This document shows, in pieces, positions 6,203 through 9,999 of a stretch of DNA of 9,999 nt. Below the pieces are notes generated by a model, which had not been told where the DNA came from, searched no databases, and saw only the letters and a list, made by a program, of their open reading frames with translations. Numbering within the stretch: position 1 is the first letter of the stretch; each line of letters starts with the position of its first letter. Source of the DNA: an uncultured bacterium (GTDB lineage: Bacteria > Bacteroidota > Bacteroidia > Bacteroidales > Bacteroidaceae); contig CAJMQT010000072.1 of NCBI GenBank assembly GCA_905215655.1, positions 1-9,999 of the forward strand, given 5' to 3'. A program made the translations under genes and the position numbers.

Positions 6203-6901
6203 TCAGATAGAGTCTCGTTTAGCTATCTTGTTTGCCAGTTCGCGCTGGTTGGCAAGGTGTCTCAGCACGAGTTCCTTCATGCCGTCGGCGTCATGGTCCT
6301 TTATTTTTTGCAGATATTCGTTGTGCTCGGAGCGCACGATGGTTTTCTTCACGACGCAGAAGCGGTATTTGTGGTAATACCTCATGATATCCGGCGTGAT
6401 TGTGAGCAGCAGCATGCTTATCACGGGGTTGTGACTGCTGCGGGCTATCGCTTGGTGGAAGGCGAAGTCTTTTTCCACTCTTTCTTCCGACGACTCGCAG
6501 TCGTCCCATGCTTTCATCGCCGTCTCTATTTCGCGTATGTCTTCCTCCGTGCGGTTTTGCGCTGCGAGTTTGCATGCCTCGATTTCAAGAAGCACGCGTA
6601 CATAAACCAACGAGTAGTAGTCATACTGGCTGACTTTCAGGGCGTTGGTTATCATCTTGTCCATCTGGTCTTTGGTGAACTCGGCAACCACGGTACCGCT
6701 CTGCGGAAACGTTTTCAGTATGCCGTACAGCTCCATCTTCTTTATCGCGGCTCTTATGTGCGGCCTTCCGAGACCTAACTGTTCCGCCAACTTTCGTTCC
6801 GAGGGCAGTCTGTCGCCGGGCTGGAACGTGCCGTTCCAAATTGCCTTCTGGATATATTCGATTACGTCGTCGACGCTGTTACATTGCGGATAGCTCTCCA
6901 T
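6203..6901 (-). CDS. GntR-family regulator, FadR/FCD subfamily
   Basis: This is a 232-residue transcription factor. The N-terminal winged helix spans about residues 8-75 and shows the GntR pattern PGDRLPSERKLAEQLGLGR (28-46) followed by a short wing around QSGT. The C-terminal all-helical FCD ligand-binding domain (about 95-220) retains the usual metal-site set: Asp145, His149, His193 and His215. Such proteins sense small carboxylates or sugar acids and usually repress nearby catabolic genes, but no such gene is here: neighbours are tRNA-Val and, past a repeat array, lptB. The effector and targets therefore cannot be named. A single-gene unit is likely, with an exact promoter at 6957-6988 and a leader of about 50 bases. 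Confidence 0.9.
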   Translation of the reverse strand: MESYPQCNSVDDVIEYIQKAIWNGTFQPGDRLPSERKLAEQLGLGRPHIRAAIKKMELYGILKTFPQSGTVVAEFTKDQMDKMITNALKVSQYDYYSLVYVRVLLEIEACKLAAQNRTEEDIREIETAMKAWDDCESSEERVEKDFAFHQAIARSSHNPVISMLLLTITPDIMRYYHKYRFCVVKKTIVRSEHNEYLQKIKDHDADGMKELVLRHLANQRELANKIAKRDSI

Positions 6902-6956
6902 ATACGTAATTTAAGTTGATTTCCGTGTTAAAAAATTATATGGTTATTGTACTTTG

Positions 6957-6988
6957 CAAAATTAATTAATTTTCAAGAAAACGCCAAA
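6957..6988 (-). promoter_or_regulatory. Promoter of the GntR gene with an overlapping palindrome
   Basis: On the minus strand TTTG (6988-6985), 20 bases and TAATTTTG (6964-6957) match the consensus exactly; the start is near 6953. A perfect 16-bp palindrome, AAAATTAATTAATTTT (6958-6973), covers the -7 box and is a candidate operator, although it is purely A and T. Confidence 0.75.
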
Positions 6989-7060
6989 ACGCGGAATGAC
7001 ATTTTGACACTTTTCGTTACATTTTTAGCAGTTTGCAAGGTGTTTTTTGCCCGTCGGGAC

Positions 7061-7170
7061 ATGGGGTTACGTCGTTTGCATTGTAAAAGGCGGTCTTTCG
7101 GCTCCTGAAAGGCAAGCTTTTACACGCTAAAAGGCGGTCTTTTAGCGCGTAAAAGACCGCCTTTTGCAAG
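7061..7170. repeat. Array of degenerate 22-bp palindromic units (array 2)
   Basis: Units begin at 7083, 7105, 7127 and 7149 at an exact 22-bp period, with a weak fifth unit from 7061. Cores are AAAAGGCGGTCTTTC (7085-7099), GAAAGGCAAGCTTTT, AAAAGGCGGTCTTTT (7129-7143) and the inverted AAAAGACCGCCTTTT (7151-7165). The spacers between cores differ from each other. The last two units form a perfect 16-bp hairpin (7129-7144 with 7150-7165, 5-base loop). Core, period and palindromy match array 1 at 64-193. The hairpin could also end transcription from lptB, whose stop is at 7281. Confidence 0.82.
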
Positions 7171-7225
7171 ACGTTGGGTATCAGGTTGTTACACGGTTTG
7201 CACTTTGTCTGTGGACAGCGCCTTT

Positions 7226-7254
7226 CCATCGACTGACAGATTGTCGGTCGACGG
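7226..7254. other. Hairpin downstream of lptB
   Basis: TCGACTGACA (7229-7238) pairs with TGTCGGTCGA (7242-7251) with one G-U pair and a 3-base loop; CC/GG outside extends it past one mismatch. It lies 27 bases after the lptB stop codon. No T tract follows on either strand, so a terminator role is only possible. Confidence 0.45.
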
Positions 7255-7280
7255 CGTCGCCGTATGCCTTTTCCCGTGTG

Positions 7281-8102
7281 TCATTTGTTGGCGTCGCGCA
7301 ACTTCATCTCCTCGTCAAGAAGCTGGAAGTTCTTCTTTTTGAGTTCGAAGCTGTTTGTAAGATATTTCTCCCTCACCACCTTGTTTTCGGCAAGTTCCTC
7401 GGGCTTGCCTTGGAAGAGGATGCGCCCCTCGAAGAGCAGATAGGCGCGGTCTGTGATGGAGAGGGTCTCGTCAACGTTGTGGTCGGTTATCAGAATGCCG
7501 ATATTACGGTATTTCAGTTTCCACACGATGTGCTGTATCTCCTCCACAGCGATGGGGTCTACGCCGGCGAAAGGCTCGTCGAGCATGATGAATTTAGGGT
7601 CGATTGCGAGGCAGCGGGCTATCTCGGTGCGTCGCCGTTCGCCGCCGGAGAGGCGGTCGCCGAGGTTCTTGCGCACCTTTTCCAGACTCAGCTCGCGGAT
7701 CAGGCTCTCCATCTTTTCGAGCTGATACTTGCGTGGCTTGCCCGTCATCTCGAGCACGGAGAGTATGTTGTCTTCGACACTCAGCTTGCGGAAGACGCTC
7801 GCCTCCTGCGGCAGATAGCCTATGCCGGCGCGGGCGCGCTTGTAGACGGGATAGTCGGTTATCTCCTTATCGTCCAAATAAATATGTCCGGCGTTGGGCA
7901 CGATAAGTCCGGTTGTCATATAGAAAGATGTGGTCTTGCCGGCTCCGTTGGGACCTAACAGACCCACGATCTCGCCCTGCCGCACGTTGATCGACACGTC
8001 GTTGACCACCGTCCGCCTGCCGTACTGCTTGACAAGTCCCTCTGCCCTGAGCACCGAACCGTCGTTCTGCATCGGCGTCATGCCTGTATTTTCTGTGTTC
8101 AT
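7281..8102 (-). CDS. lptB: LptB, ATPase of the lipopolysaccharide exporter
   Basis: LptB is the cytoplasmic ATPase that drives LptFG to extract LPS from the inner membrane and push it across the periplasm. From the start chosen here the protein has 273 residues. Visible motifs are Walker A GPNGAGKT (50-57), Q-loop Gln99, signature LSGGERRR (151-158), Walker B FIMLDEPFAGVDP (171-183) and switch His208. The LSGGERRRTEIAR form and the segment around AGIGYLPQEASVFRKLSVEDN are typical of LptB. The frame is open up to an ATG at 8189, but that codon sits inside a -7 box, so the ATG at 8102 is preferred; those at 8081 and 8072 are also possible. About 20 N-terminal and 25 C-terminal residues go beyond the E. 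coli protein (241). It is divergent from mlaEF; lptF, lptG and lptC are not in the window. Confidence 0.93.
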   Translation of the reverse strand: MNTENTGMTPMQNDGSVLRAEGLVKQYGRRTVVNDVSINVRQGEIVGLLGPNGAGKTTSFYMTTGLIVPNAGHIYLDDKEITDYPVYKRARAGIGYLPQEASVFRKLSVEDNILSVLEMTGKPRKYQLEKMESLIRELSLEKVRKNLGDRLSGGERRRTEIARCLAIDPKFIMLDEPFAGVDPIAVEEIQHIVWKLKYRNIGILITDHNVDETLSITDRAYLLFEGRILFQGKPEELAENKVVREKYLTNSFELKKKNFQLLDEEMKLRDANK

Positions 8103-8186
8103 GATTGCTGTTTTGAATTTCGCAGGTAATCGTTGGCGCGCATCGCAGACGCATCCGGATGATTTACCTCTCGTTTTATTTCGGTG

Positions 8187-8216
8187 CAAAAATAGTAAAT
8201 ATTTTATTCAAAAATA
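8187..8216 (-). promoter_or_regulatory. Duplicated -7 boxes upstream of lptB
   Basis: CAAAAATAGTAAA occurs twice, at 8187-8199 and 8209-8221. Each copy reads TATTTTTG on the minus strand (8194-8187 and 8216-8209), matching TAnnTTTG. The nearer box predicts a start near 8183 and a leader of about 80 bases. Neither box has a TTTG at the right upstream distance. Confidence 0.55.
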
Positions 8217-8291
8217 GTAAAATTGTATCTAATAAAGCCTTACAAACATAAAAACTCTTACCCGGATTGCAGTTTTTCGTTGTTTTTTGGT

Positions 8292-8299
8292 TACTTTTG
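8292..8299 (+). promoter_or_regulatory. -7 box of the mlaEF promoter
   Basis: TACTTTTG matches TAnnTTTG. An ATTG at 8266-8269, 22 bases upstream, is a weak -33 candidate. The start would be near 8303, leaving a leader of about 110 bases that holds two tiny ORFs (8353-8388 and 8385-8423). No riboswitch was recognised in the leader. Confidence 0.6.
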
Positions 8300-8413
8300 C
8301 AACTGTTAGTTGAATAAAACAACAACGCCGCACGCAGCGCCGGATTTTAACAATGAGCGGGGCACGGGCGGCGCGACAGACCGGATGAAACAATCAAAAA
8401 CAGCCGAAAGACC

Positions 8414-9160
8414 ATGCTCATAAACAAATATCTTACAGGTTTCGGACGCTATCTGCTGCTGATGGGTCGGGCATTCTCACGCCCCGAGCGCATGAGAATG
8501 TTTCTCAAACAATACGTAAAGGAGATGTCTGCCCTCGGCGTCGACTCGATAGGCATTGTCCTTCTGATATCGTTCTTCATCGGAGCCGTCATCTGCATCC
8601 AGATAAAGCTCAACATACAGAGCCCGTGGATGCCACGCTTCGTGACGGGTTACGTCACCCGCGAGATAATGCTTCTCGAATTTTCATCGTCAATAATGTG
8701 CCTCATCCTCGCCGGAAAGGTTGGCTCGAACATTGCGTCGGAAATAGGAACGATGCGGGTGACGCAGCAGATCGACGCCCTCGACATAATGGGCGTCAAC
8801 TCGGCTAACTTCCTGATACTGCCCAAGATAATGGGCATGATCAGCATAATGCCGTTTCTCGTCATTTTCAGCACGGCGTCGGGTATCATCGGAGCTTACG
8901 CCACGTCGTACATCGGGCACGTGATAAGCGCCGAAGACCTTACCATCGGCTTGCAGCACAGCTTCAATCCGTGGTTTATGTATATGAGCATTATAAAAAG
9001 CTTGTTCTTCGCCTTCATCATTTCGAGCGTCTCGTCATACTACGGCTACACCGTCGAAGGAGGCTCGGTGGAGGTCGGCAAGTCGAGCACCAACGCCGTT
9101 GTGACCAGCAGCGTGCTCGTGCTGTTCTCAGATGTGTTCCTCACCCAAATGCTTTCGTAA
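8414..9160 (+). CDS. mlaE: MlaE-family phospholipid transporter permease
   Basis: MlaE is the inner-membrane permease of the MlaFEDB-type transporter that moves phospholipid between inner and outer membranes in Gram-negative bacteria. The 248-residue length is close to E. coli MlaE (260). Hydrophobic segments lie at about 45-65, 92-107, 143-165, 190-208 and 226-246. The family core is clear: LAGKVGSNIASEIGTMRVTQ (99-118) then QIDALDIMGVNS, the loop that contacts the ATPase, and a late G-K-S-S-T-N-A-V-V segment. The stop codon is 1 base before the mlaF ATG, so the two are translationally linked. MlaD-type (MCE) and MlaB partners are not seen in the window. In Bacteroidetes the direction of transport by this family has not been shown from sequence. 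Confidence 0.93.
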   Translation: MLINKYLTGFGRYLLLMGRAFSRPERMRMFLKQYVKEMSALGVDSIGIVLLISFFIGAVICIQIKLNIQSPWMPRFVTGYVTREIMLLEFSSSIMCLILAGKVGSNIASEIGTMRVTQQIDALDIMGVNSANFLILPKIMGMISIMPFLVIFSTASGIIGAYATSYIGHVISAEDLTIGLQHSFNPWFMYMSIIKSLFFAFIISSVSSYYGYTVEGGSVEVGKSSTNAVVTSSVLVLFSDVFLTQMLS

Positions 9161-9161
9161 G

Positions 9162-9935
9162 ATGATTGAAGTAAAAAATCTATATAAATCGTTCGGCGAC
9201 AAGGAAGTGCTGAAAGACATAAACGCCGTGTTTGAGAGCGGGAAGACCAACCTGATAATCGGTCAGAGCGGCTCGGGAAAGACGGTGCTGGTGAAAAACC
9301 TCGTGGGACTGTTCGAACCGACATCGGGCGAAGTGCTCTACGACGGGCGCAACTTTGTGGCGATGGACAAGAAAGAGAAGTTCATGCTGCGCCGCGAAAT
9401 GGGCATGATATTCCAGAGCGCGGCACTGTTCGACTCGCTGACGGTGCTCGAAAACGTGATGTTTCCGCTCGACATGTTCTCCAATATGACGCTGCGCGAC
9501 CGCATCAAGCGTGCCCGCACCTGTCTGGACCGTGTCAACCTGAACGACGTCGAGAACAAATTCCCGGGCGAACTGTCGGGGGGCATGCAGAAACGCGTGG
9601 CAATAGCGCGCGCCATAGCCCTCAACCCGAAGTATCTTTTCTGCGATGAGCCAAACTCGGGACTCGACCCGAAGACCTCGCTCGTCATCGACCAGCTGCT
9701 TCACAGCATCACTCATGAGTTTAACATCACGACCATTATCAACACCCACGACATGAACTCGGTAATGGGAATCGGCGAAAGCATAATCTTCATTTACGAA
9801 GGACATAAGGCTTGGCAGGGCGTGAGCGCAGACATCATGCACTCGGACAACACCAAGCTGACCGACTTCATCTTTGCCAGCGACCTGCTGAAAAAGATGA
9901 GAAAGGCTGTTATCGAGACAAAACCGAAAGGCTGA
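9162..9935 (+). CDS. mlaF: MlaF-type ABC transporter ATPase
   Basis: This 257-residue cytoplasmic ATPase energises MlaE. Motifs in order: Walker A GQSGSGKT (34-41), Q-loop FQSAALFDSLTVLENV (84-99), signature LSGGMQKR (138-145), Walker B YLFCDEP (158-164), D-loop SGLDP (166-170) and switch His196. The FQSAALFDSLTV and LSGGMQKRVAIARA forms are diagnostic of the MlaF/Mkl subgroup. The open frame reaches back to an ATG at 9132 inside mlaE, but residue 11 of that frame (MIEVKNLYKSFG, ATG at 9162) fits the family's start and lies 1 base after the mlaE stop. A basic C-terminal tail (LLKKMRKAVIETKPKG) extends beyond the usual end. Confidence 0.94.
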   Translation: MIEVKNLYKSFGDKEVLKDINAVFESGKTNLIIGQSGSGKTVLVKNLVGLFEPTSGEVLYDGRNFVAMDKKEKFMLRREMGMIFQSAALFDSLTVLENVMFPLDMFSNMTLRDRIKRARTCLDRVNLNDVENKFPGELSGGMQKRVAIARAIALNPKYLFCDEPNSGLDPKTSLVIDQLLHSITHEFNITTIINTHDMNSVMGIGESIIFIYEGHKAWQGVSADIMHSDNTKLTDFIFASDLLKKMRKAVIETKPKG

Positions 9936-9999
9936 AAATGCCTTTCTTATAAGGAATACAAGTAAGACCGCTTGCTTATCGCGGCATTTCGGGCGGTCC
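9936..9999. other. Right edge, no gene seen
   Basis: The 64 bases after mlaF hold no start of a recognisable gene. GACCGC (9966-9971) can pair with GCGGTC (9993-9998), and AAATGCC (9936-9942) with GGCATTT (9983-9989), so a terminator or leader structure cut by the window edge is possible. Confidence 0.4.

Noticed and set aside
5999..6778. Plus-strand ORF opposite the GntR gene
   Set aside because: Lies opposite a gene with intact domain motifs, and its start lies inside the tRNA-Val promoter region.
7164..7958. Plus-strand ORF opposite lptB
   Set aside because: Antisense shadow; lptB shows all ABC motifs on the other strand.
8103..8189. Longer lptB start at 8189
   Set aside because: The ATG lies within a -7 box and the 29 extra residues look unlike the family.
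9132..9161. Longer mlaF start inside mlaE
   Set aside because: The ten extra residues do not fit the family start, and the ATG at 9162 sits 1 base after the mlaE stop.
9180..9842. Minus-strand ORF opposite mlaF
   Set aside because: Antisense shadow of an intact ATPase gene.

Overview
The window looks like chromosomal DNA from a member of the Bacteroidales, most likely Prevotella or a close relative. Three things point there. Promoters match the Bacteroidetes form (TTTG, about 20 bases, then TAnnTTTG), with two exact tRNA promoters and one exact promoter for a regulator gene. Genes lack Shine-Dalgarno sequences, and neither tRNA gene encodes its CCA end. The purB - rluB-like - asnS gene order and the style of the proteins also fit. 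The genus is an inference; no taxonomic marker gene is present.

Layout, left to right. Positions 1-321 hold a possible CDS tail, an array of degenerate 22-bp palindromic units (64-193) and a tRNA-Leu promoter. tRNA-Leu(UAG) follows at 322-403 with a strong terminator. An AT-rich HigB/HigA-type toxin-antitoxin pair occupies 604-1222. A bidirectional hairpin separates it from three minus-strand housekeeping genes, transcribed as purB (adenylosuccinate lyase), an RsuA/RluB-type rRNA pseudouridine synthase with a repetitive disordered N-terminus, and asnS. A GC-rich REPIN-like inverted pair lies between purB and the pseudouridine synthase gene. Upstream of purB is tRNA-Val(UAC) on the minus strand with its own promoter and terminator, then a GntR/FadR-type regulator (minus). 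A second 22-bp array (7061-7170) lies between that regulator and lptB (minus). A 311-bp divergent region then separates lptB from mlaE-mlaF (plus), which runs to the right end.

Function. The purB operon joins purine synthesis with translation (rRNA modification and tRNA charging). The right end concerns the outer membrane: LptB powers lipopolysaccharide export, and MlaE/MlaF form the membrane core of a phospholipid transporter, divergently arranged around one shared control region. The toxin-antitoxin pair is the only clearly accessory gene module.

The least explained feature is the pair of 22-bp arrays, at two separate loci with the same phase and the same core but different spacers. They encode spurious look-alike peptides in antisense and are the best candidate here for an undescribed element family.
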